Below, piece after piece: positions 46,481 through 58,941 of a stretch of DNA of 64,000 bases. A program made the position numbers and the translations under genes. The notes under the pieces are model-generated. The model made no database searches. It saw only the letters and a list, made by a program, of their open reading frames with translations, and was not told where the DNA came from. Source of the stretch: Euglena gracilis (taxonomy: Eukaryota > Euglenida > Euglenophyceae > Euglenales); contig CP154954.1 in the NCBI GenBank assembly GCA_039621445.1, positions 41,161,572 through 41,225,571 on the forward strand. Reading direction: 5' to 3'. The first letter of the stretch is position 1; every line of letters starts with the position of its first letter.

Positions 46481-49400
46481 CACACCCCACCCACCCACAC
46501 CCACACCCACACCCACACCCACACCCACACCCACACCCACACCCACACCCACACCCACACCCACACCCACACCCACACCCACACCCACACCCACACCCAC
46601 ACCCACACCCACACCCACACCCCCACCCACACCCACACCCACACCCACACCCACACCCACACCCACACCCACACCCACACCCACACCCACACCCACACCC
46701 ACACCCACACCCATCTCGGCAGACTTCGGCTCATCGCCCCTCTAACCTCCAACACAACGCTTCAATCAGAGTGCTCCACTTCACGTGTTCTTGTGTATGT
46801 CTGTAGCTCATGTATCCTCTTCCCCCCCCTATTCATCTACCATTGCTATGTCAAGCACCAAGGGCATTCCACTTGCTCATTAACGTCTGCCATGGTGTGC
46901 TATACACACTGTAATGTACCCTCTGCAAGGCGATTTTATCGATTGTATCGTTTTGGTTGGTGCTGCCCCCTTTCCACCCTGGTCCGACGGGAGTGGTTGT
47001 GCTGTTTGGGTTGCCCCTTTCTGCTCTCGTCTGGTAGGGCTGAGTGTGTGCTTGAGTTGTTTGTGCTGCCCCCTTTCCGCTCTCGTCCGGTAGGGCTGAG
47101 CGTGTGCTTGTGTTGTTCGTGTTGCCCCCTTCCCGCTCTCGTCCGGTAGGGCTGAGCGTGTGCTTGTGTTGTTCGTGTTGCCCCCTTCCCGCTCTCTCCG
47201 GTAGGGCTGAGCGTGTGCTTGTGTTGTCAGTGCTGCCCCCCTTCCCGTTCTCGTACGGTTGCTTGTGTTGTTAGTGCAACGTCCTTCCCCTGATGTCTTG
47301 TTCCATGCCAATGATGCTCTTATTGGTTAGATATTACCCTCCCCCCCCCTATGTCCAACGACTAGTAACCTCTGTCCTCCGACCGGGGGGGGGTGGTCGT
47401 TGGACATAGGGTAGTGACCAAAAGGTGTCCTCTGACCGGGGGGGGGGGGGTGGTCGTTGGACAAGGGGTCAAAATAAATGTTGGCGGGTAATCGGGACCC
47501 CACCCCCCAAATAAGGTCAAATTTTCCCTTCCAGCGCTTTGCGCCGAAAATTTTGGGCAATTTTGACAAGTTTTTGTCCAAAAAAGTGCCAAAAATGGCA
47601 TTTTGGCCAATTTTTGACCGATTTGGGGCACAAAAAAATTTGGCCCGGCGCGGACCAAAATTTTTGCCAAACCTCCAAAAAGGTGTCCTCTGACCGGGGG
47701 GGTGGTCGTTGGACATAGGGGGGTCGTTGGACATAGGGGGGGGGGGGGTACTATCCTTGAATTGTTATTTTTTATTTATTTATTTATTTTCATTTTCCTC
47801 CCTTCCCGCAATAAATGCTAAATAAGCCCCTTTCGCGTTGCCTGTACCCGCCCAGGCTCACCAAACCAAACCAAACCATGCCCCAAATCACAGTGGGGTG
47901 ATTGGAACCTTTGTCTACGGTTGTGTGTTCAGAATGCCAGAGATAAAATGGAAAGAAAAATACCACACATGCAATTGCATCTGTCTTTGAAAATCATTCC
48001 TGGAGAAATCAAACTCCTTTTCATTTGACACTGTCCCAATTAAATGCGGTCAGACGCCGATTTTTTTGCTTTTCAAACAACATTACTTAACCTGCATTAC
48101 TTCATCACACTCATAATTTTTATGGTAAACAGGAGTGCAATGCAAACCCTTTGTGATCCACCCACACCCACACCCACACCCACACCCACACCCACACCCA
48201 CACCCACACCCACACCCACACCCACACCCACACCCACACCCACACCCACACCCACACCCACACCCACACCCACACCCACACCCACACCCACACCCACACC
48301 CACCACCACACCCACACCCACACCCACACCCACACCCACACCCACACCCACACCCACACCCACACCCACACCCACACCCACACCCACCCCCACACCCATC
48401 TCGGCAGACTTCGGCTCATCGCCCCTCTAACCTCCAACACAACGCTTCAATCAGAGTGCTCCACTTCACGTGTTCTTGTGTATGTCTGTAGCTCATGTAT
48501 CCTCTTCCCCCCCTATTCATCTACCATTGCTATGTCAAGCACCAAGGGCATTCCACTTTGCTCATTAACGTCTGCCATGGTGTGCTATACACACTGTAAT
48601 GTACCCTCTGCAAGGCGATTTTATCGATTGTATCGTTTTGGTTGGTGCTGCCCCCTTTCCACCCTGGTCCGACGGGAGTGGTTGTGCTGTTTGGGTTGCC
48701 CCTTTCTGCTCTCGTCTGGTAGGGCTGAGTGTGTGCTTGAGTTGTTTGTGCTGCCCCCTTTCCGCTCTCGTCCGGTAGGGCTGAGCGTGTGCTTGTGTTG
48801 TTCGTGTTGCCCCCTTCCCGCTCTCGTCCGGTAGGGCTGAGCGTGTGCTTGTGTTGTTCGTGTTGCCCCCTTCCCGCTCTCTCCGGTAGGGCTGAGCGTG
48901 TGCTTGTGTTGTCAGTGCTGCCCCCCTTCCCGTTCTCGTACGGTTGCTTGTGTTGTTAGTGCAACGTCCTTCCCCTGATGTCTTGTTCCATGCCAATGAT
49001 GCTCTTATTGGTTAGATATTACCCTCCCCCCCCCTATGTCCAACGACTAGTAACCTCTGTCCTCCGACCGGGGGGGGGGGGGGGGGGGCGTTGGACATAG
49101 GGTAGTGACCAAAAGGTGTCCTCTGACCGGGGGGGGGGGGGGTGGTCGTTGGACAAGGGGTCAAAATAAATGTTGGCGGGTAATCGGGACCCCACCCCCC
49201 AAATAAGGTCAAATTTTCCCTTCCAGCGCTTTGCGCCGAAAATTTTGGGCAATTTTGACAAGTTTTTGTCCAAAAAAGTGCCAAAAATGGCATTTTGGCC
49301 AATTTTTGACCGATTTGGGGCACAAAAAAATTTGGCCCGGCGCGGACCAAAATTTTTGCCAAACCTCCAAAAAGGTGTCCTCTGACCGGGGGGGTGGTCG

Positions 49401-51857
49401 TTGGACATAGGGGGGTCGTTGGACATAGGGGGGGGGGGTACTATCCTTGAATTGTTATTTTTTATTTATTTATTTTCATTTTCCTCCCTTCCCGCAATAA
49501 ATGCTAAATAAGCCCCTTTCGCGTTGCCTGTACCCGCCCAGGCTCACCAAACCAAACCAAACCATGCCCCAAATCACAGTGGGGTGATTGGAACCTTTGT
49601 CTACGGTTGTGTGTTCAGAATGCCAGAGATAAAATGGAAAGAAAAATACCACACATGCAATTGCATCTGTCTTTGAAAATCATTCCTGGAGAAATCAAAC
49701 TCCTTTTCATTTGACACTGTCCCAATTAAATGCGGTCAGACGCCGATTTTTTTGCTTTTCAAACAACATTACTTAACCTGCATTACTTCATCACACTCAT
49801 AATTTTTATGGTAAACAGGAGTGCAATGCAAACCCTTTGTGATCCACCCACACCCACACCCACACCCACACCCACACCCACACCCACACCCACACCCACA
49901 CCCACACCCACACCCACACCCACACCCACACCCACACCCACACCCACACCCACACCCACACCGACACCCACACCCACACCCACACCCACACCCACACCCA
50001 CACCCACACCAACACCCACACCCACACCCACACCCACACCCATCTCGGCAGACTTCGGCTCATCGCCCCTCTAACCTCCAACACAACGCTTCAATCAGAG
50101 TGCTCCACTTCACGTGTTCTTGTGTATGTCTGTAGCTCATGTATCCTCTTCCCCCCCTATTCATCTACCATTGCTATGTCAAGCACCAAGGGCATTCCAC
50201 TTGCTCATTAACGTCTGCCATGGTGTGCTATACACACTGTAATGTACCCTCTGCAAGGCGATTTTATCGATTGTATCCCCCTTTCCCCTCTGGCTGGTGG
50301 TGCCCCCTGCTCGCTTGTGCTGGCCCTTTCCCGCTGAGGGCCCCCCTCTGCTGGTGTTGCTGCCCCTTCCCTCCTGCCCGCGTGTCCGGTAGGCGTGCTT
50401 GTGTTGTGTTTGTTGTTGCCCCCTTCCCGCTCTCCCGGCCTGAGCCCCCCCCCCCCCCCCCTTGTGCGCTGCTTCCCCCATGCCACCATGCTACCCCCAA
50501 CCCAGCCTTCCCCATAGATAACCCTCCCCTCCGGTCCAACGCCCAAACCTCTGTCCTCCCCCCCAAATTGCTGGACCCTCCACCCCCCCAAAAGGTCCTT
50601 TCCCCTTCCACCCCACGCCCCAAATGACCACCCCGATCACAAAACAAATTTTGGCCTCCCCCAAAAACAGCCAAAGCTGCACAAAAAAAGGTGCTTTACA
50701 ATTTTTCGATTTGGGGGCGTTGGACAGGGGGTTGTGCTGGGTTGTTCTGCTCTCGTCTGGTAGGGCTGAGTGTGTGCTTGAGTTGTTTGTGCTGCCCCCT
50801 TTCCGCTCTCGTCCGGTAGGGCTGAGCGTGTGCTTGTGTTGTTCGTGTTGCCCCCTTCCCGCTCTCGTCCGGTAGGGCTGAGCGTGTGCTTGTGTTGTTC
50901 GTGTTGCCCCCTTCCCGCTCTCTCCGGTAGGGCTGAGCGTGTGCTTGTGTTGTCAGTGCTGCCCCCCTTCCCGTTCTCGTACGGTTGCTTGTGTTGTTAG
51001 TGCAACTGTCCCAATTAAATGCGGTCAGACGCCGATTTTTTGCTTTTCCAATGATGCTCTTATTGGTTAGATATTACCCTCCCCCCCCCTATGTCCAACG
51101 ACTAGTAACCTCTGTCCTCCGACCGGGGGGGGGTGGTCGTTGGACATAGGGTAGTGACCAAAAGGTGTCCTCTGACCGGGGGGGGGGGGGTGGTCGTTGG
51201 ACAAGGGGTCAAAATAAATGTTGGCGGGTAATCGGGACCCCACCCCCCAAATAAGGTCAAATTTTCCCTTCCAGCGCTTTGCGCCGAAAATTTTGGGCAA
51301 TTTTGACAAATTTTTGTCCAAAAAGTGCCAAAAATGGCATTTTGGCCAATTTTTGACCGATTTGGGGCACAAAAAAATTTGGCCCGGCGCGGACCAAAAT
51401 TTTTGCCAAACCTCCAAAAAGGTGTCCTCTGACCGGGGGGGTGGTCGTTGGACATAGGGGGGTCGTTGGACATAGGGGGGGGGGGGTACTATCCTTGAAT
51501 TGTTATTTTTTTATTTATTTATTTTCATTTTCCTCCCTTCCCGCAATAAATGCTAAATAAGCCCCTTTCGCGTTGCCTGTACCCGCCCAGGCTCACCAAA
51601 CCAAACCAAACCATGCCCCAAATCACAGTGGGGTGATTGGAACCTTTGTCTACGGTTGTGTGTTCAGAATGCCAGGGATAAAATGGAAAGAAAAATACCA
51701 CACATGCAATTGCATCTGTCTTTGAAAATCATTCCTGGAGAAATCAAACTCCTTTTCATTTGACACTGTCCCAATTAAATGCGGTCAGACGCCGATTTTT
51801 TTGCTTTTCAAACAACATTACTTAACCTGCATTACTTCATCACACTCATAATTTTTA
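46481..51857. repeat. Three-copy tandem repeat, unit 1.64-1.82 kb
   Basis: Units start at CATCTCGGCAGACTTCGG: 46712-48396, 48397-50040 and 50041-51857. Each is preceded by a (CCCACA)n array (46485-46711, 48160-48396, 49845-50040). Each contains a 4-5 copy ~57-bp repeat with CTCGTCCGGTAGGGCTGAGC, and a TGTCCAACGA-family element (47345-47750, 49026-49438, 51080-51488). Units 1 and 2 are almost identical, while unit 3 has a replaced stretch at about 50277-50745. No gene is supported. The 143-codon frames inside are the 57-bp repeat read through. Confidence 0.93.
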
Positions 51858-52250
51858 CCCCCCCCCCTATGTCCAACGACCAGTAACCTCTGTCCTCCGA
51901 CCGGGGGGGTGGTCGTTGGACATAGGGTGGTGACCAAAAAGGTGTCCTCTGACCGGGGGGGTGGTCGTTGGACATGGGGTCAAAAAAAAGTTGGTGGGCA
52001 CCCGGGTCCCTACCCACCCAAAAATGCCCCAATTTTCCCTTCCGGCGCTTCGCGCCGAAAATTTTGGGCAATTTTGACAAATTTTTGTCCAAAAAGTGTC
52101 AAAAATGGCATTTTGGCCAAATTTTTGGCCAATTTTTGGAAAAAATTTTTCGTCCCGGCGCTTCGCGCCGGGACCAAAAATTTGGTCAAACCTCCGAAAA
52201 GGTGTCCTCCGACCGGGGGGGTGGTCATTGGACATAGGGGGGTCGTTGTG
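51858..52250. mobile_element. TIR element, TATGTCCAACGAC subfamily
   Basis: CCCCTATGTCCAACGACCAG at the left and GTGGTCATTGGACATAGGGG near the right end. It is nearly identical to 61367-61771, and has two GGCGCTTCGCGCC hairpins. Confidence 0.8.
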
Positions 52251-52284
52251 TGTGTGTTGTGTGTGGTGGTGAAAACCCGGCCGA

Positions 52285-52678
52285 CACCCACACCCACACC
52301 CACACCCACACCCACACCCACACCCACACCCACACCCACACCCACACCCACACCCACACCCACACCCACACCCACATACCCACACACACGTATACAAATA
52401 CACACACAAAACACACACCCACACATGACCCATTGTCAACAACAAAGAGAGATGGGAGGCTCTCTTCCCTGACTGGGATTGAAAAGGGTGTGTGTGTGTG
52501 TGTGTGTGCAGCGCGTGTGGCAAAGGGCCAGAGGCCAAAGCGGCATGGTTGCAGCCAAAGGGAGGGAAGCGGAGGCGGCCAGGAGTGACACTGGGGTGTG
52601 ACATATGCGTGGTGGCATATGCAGGGGCTGCCATGCTGGGTGAACAACCGAGCGACGTGGCTCTGCAGTCAGTTGGGA

Positions 52679-52680
<2 letters not shown>
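52285..52680. repeat. (CCCACA)n and macro-repeat module P, copy 3
   Basis: (CCCACA)n at 52287-52378, then CACATGACCCATTGTCAACAAC and the rest of module P to CAGTCAGTTGGGAT (52430-52680). Confidence 0.85.
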
Positions 52681-53560
<880 letters not shown>

Positions 53561-53564
53561 ATGG

Positions 53565-53728
53565 TATTTATGGCACCTGTCTGGAGTTTGGTGAGGGCAG
53601 TCCGCAGCCTGCATGGGCAGGACTGTCTGTCATGATGTTGGGTTGCCTGCTATGTCCTCCATTGCACAAAGTGCCAAACCCCTGCAGAGATATCGTTAAT
53701 GCACAACCCCCTTCTTTATGCACAAAGA
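53565..53728. repeat. Macro-repeat module R, copy 3, left part
   Basis: Matches 20325-20455 and 26410-26545. It ends in AAAGA, the left target duplication of the 7-kb element. The module resumes at 60777. Confidence 0.85.
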
Positions 53729-54758
53729 CTTAGGCGGCGTAAAATTGCCCATGAAAAAAATTGACTGAAATGTCACCCAGAACCCCGTAAAAATGTTCTG
53801 AAAAACAACCAAAATTTTCGAATTGCACTACACGTCAAAAATTTTTCACGTTTATGATGACAGAATAGATGAAGCAGAAAACCACTTCGATGATTTTTAA
53901 TTTTCTTTTTAGAAGAAACATAAAACAAATACCCCCCCCCTATTTGAAGCGCAGGTGCGCTTATAGCGGACCTTCATCTCCAAAACAGGGAGGTGCGCTT
54001 CTATTTGGACCCTCCCTTTCTGATTTTTGTTTATTTTCTTCAGAATCACCATCAAAATGACCCCGCGCTTGTAGGGGCTCCGTGCTTCTATTAGGGGGGG
54101 GGGGGGCGGGTTTACGCAACAGCAAAATGTTGCAGAAAATATAGATTTATGGACAACCAACGACCTACAACAACTGTCTTGGAAACAAACAGATACATAA
54201 TGGGAATATATATGTGCAAATGCTTGTATACACCAAACACGCAAATATAAGAACAAAAATAAAGTCACATGCACAATGGAGCGGAATACCGCTTCATCAA
54301 TGCAGATAGTTGTGACATTACATAAAGCACAGCACAGTCAGAACTAGCAGAAACACAGGTACAATTTACGCTTTACAGAATTAAGCTGTCCATTATACTT
54401 AATGTCACTCGCGAGCTACATAACTGTTTACCGGTAGCATGTACTATGAACAGAACAACAATCGTATTGTTGTTATCTAAATGCAGGAATGAGGAAACAG
54501 TGGTGGACCGAAGGCGAAAATCATCCACCACAAATCATGCATGTATCTCAGCCTTCAGTACAATACATCCGCTGAGTTCATCGAGTCCATGAGAAGTCCT
54601 CTGCAAACATGACCTTGGCGGAGTTCTTATCACCAAATGTTGTGGTGGAAGAAATAGTTTTATGTTGCAAAAAGAATAAAATGAAGTGGAAAACCGCTTC
54701 ACCTACGACTTGAATCTCAATGATCTTTGTTCATACCGAGTGATGTGACCACAAAATA

Positions 54759-55496
54759 CTACAATGCATCTCAAGGTTATTCACGTGGCACCGTTTCAAG
54801 GTTTTCACGTGGGTTAAAAAATAAAAAATTCTGTTTCTGTGGGATGACGTCCAAATGACAGGCAAAGCAGCACATGGGGTGACAAATATCGCTTGGCACA
54901 CTCCCCTGGTGCCTCTTATGTTGTTTAATCGCGGGTGTGCAGGCTCTTGGCCACCTGCACAGCCGTCAAACGACGGACCATGCTGCCATACAGATTTGGG
55001 ACCAGGTAGGAGGGGCCTGGAACCACTCCCGTTGGAGAGCTGTCCACAGCTCATCACAGGACGAAAAGCGCTTCCCAACAAGGCGGGAAGCAAGCCAAGC
55101 CCAGCAGTGTTCCACTGGATTTAAACCGGGGGACTGCGGAGGCCAGGGGGTCAGCAAATTTACACGGTTCCTACTCAAAAAGTTCATGGTGGAACGGCTG
55201 GTGTGGGGAGCCCTGGCTATTGCTGTGGCAAACGGTCGCGGGACAAGTGCGGCATACGCCAGCACCTCTGCCCGGACACGCCGCCTAAGCTCACCGAAAG
55301 CGTGAGATCTGGTCATTGTGTGACTGGGGAAGGAACAGGAACCACAAGGCACAAAATATAAGTATTTTGGGACTGCAGGTTCAGCTTCCTGCCAACAGAA
55401 AGTGACCGCCACAAATTTTTTCGGTTTTTCATTTTTTTAAACCCACGTGAAAAACCTCAAAACGGTGCCACGTGAATAACCTTGAGAGACGTAGTG
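54759..55496 (-). mobile_element. Nested Tc1/mariner-like element, deletion derivative
   Basis: 738 bp between TA dinucleotides. Long TIRs share TCTCAAGGTTATTCACGTGG and a second TTTTCACGTGGGTT block. It contains only the 3' part of a transposase. Confidence 0.8.
54905..55412 (-). pseudogene. Tc1-like transposase, C-terminal remnant
   Basis: A minus-strand frame with the hallmark end of a Tc1/mariner DDE domain: PPQSPGLNPVEHCWAWLAS, which holds the third catalytic acid, then LVGKRFSSCDELWTALQ. The DDE pieces with the first two aspartates are missing, so about two thirds of the protein is gone. A stop at 54966 followed by an out-of-frame MVRRLTAVQVAKSLHTRD indicates a late one-base frameshift. 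It is not functional as seen. Confidence 0.8.
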
Positions 55497-56262
55497 TAAA
55501 CGGTCCAAACCACACGCATTCACGTAGTTTACCTGCATGGCCTTAGTGGGCTGCCGCTGGCTATGGTCAGCAAAAGCCGCATGTGGCGGGGACTGCCCAC
55601 CCCCTCCACATACGTCCTGTGGTTCCCTACTGGCGACAGCCAACTTTTTGCTTTTACTAGAGGCAGCGGGAATCCGCTTCGATATGAAGCCGCACATATG
55701 TGGGTAGCGACTGTGATCACCCAGGCAGTCGGGATCATCAGTATGGATTGTACGCAGTTTCTTGGCAGATGATAGCTTTCAGGTGTACTGCTGAGTCACA
55801 TTGCACTGGGCAGCTAAAGAAAGATGGGAGGAGAGTGTATATACCGAGATCAAGATACTGGGTAGTGCCAGTGATCACCTGGTTAGTCCACAGGGTAGGG
55901 TAGTGACTGTGATCACGGCAGGCAGTCATGCCCCTCCGAGTAATGTCAGTGATCACCCACGCGGTTGTACCAAAAAGAACAGACAATAATTTCAAAATGA
56001 GAACACGTGGCATGGATTCAGGGTGGTGCATGGTAATGCCACTTGTTGGCCCCGAATGTTCAGTTTCATCAGGGGTTTCACATCCTTGCGATTTTTAATG
56101 AGGGCCATTAGAGTCCCTTTGGGTCTTTCCTTATGCTTTTTTCTGGTTTTTCAAAAAGTGCAGCGTAAAACCGCTTCCAATGACATTTCGTATTTTTTTG
56201 CGGGTGTGTTTGTCGTCTGTTAATCCGTTCTTCATCCTTACATGGCAATTGCATTGCCCTGG

Positions 56263-56541
56263 GGCCAAGGAAGTCCACAGCAGGATCATCCGCCACGTAG
56301 CCCTGAACGTCTCCAGGTTCATCCCGGAAGGGACGGAGACCGCCCCCGCACCGCCGACGGAGGGGGAGCCCCCGTTCAAACAGGGCGGCCGGGACCCGAA
56401 GGAGTCCAAATCCAAGGAGACCAAAGAGTCCCAGGACAAGCCCAAGGAGAAAGAGTCCAAGGACAAACCCGACAAGAAGAACAAGGACACGCCCAAGAAG
56501 GGCACTCGGGGGAAGCAGTCACCGGCCGGGCGGCCGGCATA
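56263..56541 (+). CDS. Lys/Glu-rich coding segment inside the transposon, unknown
   Basis: A plus-strand exon-like segment. It opens Lys-Glu-Val-His-Ser-Arg, then HVALNVSRFIPEGTETAP, then a run of KESKSKETKESQDKPKEK-type repeats. Codon use is strongly biased to G/C at third positions, unlike the AT-rich flanks. The 5' border follows CCCTGGGGCC, the same nonconventional intron ending used by gene B and the exon at 6217. A possible continuation after CAG at about 56791 reads SVPLPDAEEAVRPGEHQEM before a stop. It could be a transposon structural or DNA-binding protein, or a captured host exon. Confidence 0.45.
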
Positions 56542-56939
56542 CAGGGAGAGGCGCAGTAGTCTTTTGATCATGGTGTTTGCTTTATTATGTTCTGTTTCAT
56601 TGTATTCAGTAATTGTTCTTCATTTCTGACGAAGCGTTTTTCCGCTTCGTTAATACAATCTGAGAAATCCATCCACCTTTTGCACACTGTCTTTCATGGA
56701 CAACGTCTGTGTTCATATTAACCTATAACCTCCCTTCAAGAATGAGCAAGACAAAGGCGTCTCAACGAAACTCCGGTTTCTGTCTGCTCTGTTTCCAGTC
56801 TGTGCCACTCCCTGATGCCGAGGAAGCGGTCCGCCCTGGAGAACATCAGGAGATGGTGGTTGACAATGAGTGAGCGGGCGGCTGCGGCGGCCGTGGTGGC
56901 AGCGGGCGGCTGGTGTCGCCGGCGAGGGAGGGGCAAGCG

Positions 56940-57003
56940 AGGCCCAGACCCAGACCCAGACCCAGACCCAGACCCAGACCCAGACCCAGACCCAGACCCA
57001 GAC
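56940..57003. repeat. (CCAGAC)n hexamer array
   Basis: Ten copies of CCAGAC. It gives Gly-Ser, Asp-Pro or Thr-Gln strings in the different frames. Confidence 0.95.
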
Positions 57004-57184
57004 GGATCTCGGGGAACCTGTGGGGGAACCAATTTCACTTTCTCCGGACACAGGGGTGCACATCCAGGAGGAGGTTGAGGAGGATCCCTCCATCCCAGTG
57101 ATGGACAGGGATTGGTCTCCGGGCATATGAAAATTGCCCTGTGTAGGGGCCTGTTTATGCAAGTGTGCAGGCCCCTGCAAGAGA

Positions 57185-58260
57185 ATGGACAAAATGTACA
57201 GAGACGGGCTCCTCTGTGTGCCCACCAGCCTGATGGGGCTCGGGGACGCTGGACACCCGGGAGCCTCCAGGCTCTGGCACAGGTGGGGGGGTGGTACAGG
57301 TTCGCGGATCCAAAGAGGCTGAAAAAATCACCCAAGGCATCCAGCGGCAATGTGAAATCTGCCAAGCCTGTGACCCCTCTCGAGCACCTTTCAAGTGTGC
57401 TCTCGAAGCCACCCCTGTGCCACCCTTCCTCATGGACAGTGTGGCAGTGGACCTGTTCGCCATGCCTGAAGTGACCCACGAGGGCCAAGTGTATGATTAC
57501 CTGGCCCTGTGCGTGGACCGTGAGAGTGGATGGACAGTGACCACCACCCACAAGTACAAGGGCTTGACAGCCGAGGTGGTGGCCAAGGTCATGTTCTGCC
57601 ATTGAAACATGTTCGGGGTACCCTCTGTGGTGACCTCGGACCGTGGCCCCAATTTTGCCTCGGCTTGGTGGCAAACGATGTGCGCCGCCATGGGGGTGAG
57701 GCGTGCCTACGGGCAGGCCTACTACCACCAGGCCAACGGCCGGGCAGAGGTGGCGGGCCAACGTGTGATGAACACCCTGTCCAAGCTCATCGCTGACCTG
57801 TCGGAGAAGGAAGCCTCATGGGTGGTGCTGTTGCCCAAGGCTCTCCGGAACTCCGCCCCCAGACACATCCGGGAACAGACAAGCTGGCCACCAAGTGGAA
57901 AAGGGGGACTGTGGTGGCCCGCCGGTGTCGCCACTCGTATGTGGTGGAGCTGGCCCCGGGGGCCCGCCAAGAGGCACACCGGAGCCAACTCAAGCTCCAC
58001 ACGGAGGACGAGTTCTCCACCGACCCCCTCCCACTCTTTTATTTCAACGACAAGGCAGCCCCCCTGGAGGTGGGACCAGATGTGTGGGTGGTGGAAGAGA
58101 TTGTGGGCAGCTGGAACCACCCAAAAAACGGGGGTGCCGGAATTTCAGGTGAGGTGGAAAAATTGGGATCCAACAGATCTCCAATGGCTGCCATGGTCCG
58201 ATTTCTTCCCATCCTACAACGAGGATGTGGTGAACTATTGTGCGGCCAAGGGGATCCCGT
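57185..58260 (+). pseudogene. Retroviral-type integrase with chromodomain-like end, decayed
   Basis: Pieces in three frames follow the order of a Ty3/Ginger-type integrase. The zinc-binding part shows GHPGASRLWHRW (about 57250) and CEICQACDPSRAP (about 57355). The rve core shows MDSVAVDLFAMPEV (first Asp), TSDRGPNFASAWW (second Asp, about 57640) and NGRAEVAG (Glu, about 57740), with exactly 35 residues between the second Asp and Glu. Then follow KLATKWKRGTVVARR and a chromodomain-like VWVVEEIVGSW plus VRWKNWDPTDLQWLPW (58083-58200). There is an in-frame TGA at 57603-57605 and shifts near 57260-57300, 57875 and 58125. It is not functional as read. Confidence 0.85.
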
Positions 58261-58494
58261 TGGAGGTCGTGGGACTTCTCCGCCCCGGGAAGAGGGGGGT
58301 GGCGGGGACGGGGTCAATAAGGGGGGAGAGGGACAGGAGGAGGCGAGGGGACGGCTGGTGCGGGGATTGTGGTGGTGGCGGAGCACACACACATCCTTCG
58401 CTCTTGTGCGTAGGATGCAGCGCTACGTGCCCCGTCACCCCTACGTCCCTGGACCACTTCCCGTCGCCCCCCCCCGCCACATTCGGCCGCCGAG

Positions 58495-58941
58495 GTGGAG
58501 GCCACCCTCCTCGCCCTCTTGCCCGCAGACAAGCGCCCCCGCCTGGACAATCCCGCGGAACCGCCCCAGCCGGCCGAGTCCCCCCGACCACCATCCCCCA
58601 CGCGCCCGGAGGACCTCCGCTCCCTGCTGGCCTACCTCGAGGGGCTGGCGGCGGAGGTGGAGCACCTCCGGAGCGTGGTGGGGCGGTTGGTGGGTGACGG
58701 AGCGCCGCAGCGGGTAGATGCGGAGGTGCAGGCGGAGGCGCCTGGCGAAGGGGACGACCAGGGGAACGAGGAGGAGGCAAGTGAGTCGGGGTCGTTGGAC
58801 CTCCTCGCCGCGGCTGCCACGGCCGGGGATCCTGATGCCGAGGACGCCGAGGAGGACCAGGTCGGGGACCCCGGCGGGGTGCTCCAACTGCTCCTCGCGG
58901 AGTTCGAGCCCTTGTGGCCCGGCTCCGACGGGGACCCCTAA
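58495..58941 (+). CDS. Acidic C-terminal coding segment, unknown
   Basis: A plus-strand open segment ending in TAA. It is Ala/Glu/Asp-rich, with a probable coiled coil (LRSLLAYLEGLAAEVEHLRS) and an acidic end (DAEDAEEDQVGDPGG). An upstream segment in another frame (RRMQRYVPRHPYVPGPLPVA, about 58405-58465) probably belongs with it, separated by a C8 homopolymer. Its composition is like a nucleic-acid-associated structural protein, but no family is recognised. It lies 3' of the integrase inside the transposon. Confidence 0.45.
   Translation: MEATLLALLPADKRPRLDNPAEPPQPAESPRPPSPTRPEDLRSLLAYLEGLAAEVEHLRSVVGRLVGDGAPQRVDAEVQAEAPGEGDDQGNEEEASESGSLDLLAAAATAGDPDAEDAEEDQVGDPGGVLQLLLAEFEPLWPGSDGDP

Noticed and set aside
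46880-47311. A 143-codon frame repeated identically at 48565-48996
   Set aside because: It is the ~57-bp minisatellite read through inside a non-coding tandem unit. Identity between copies reflects recent duplication.
57185-58260. LTR retrotransposon (Ty3/chromovirus)
   Set aside because: No LTRs, reverse transcriptase, RNase H or gag seen. The integrase lies inside an element with TIRs and a 5-bp duplication.
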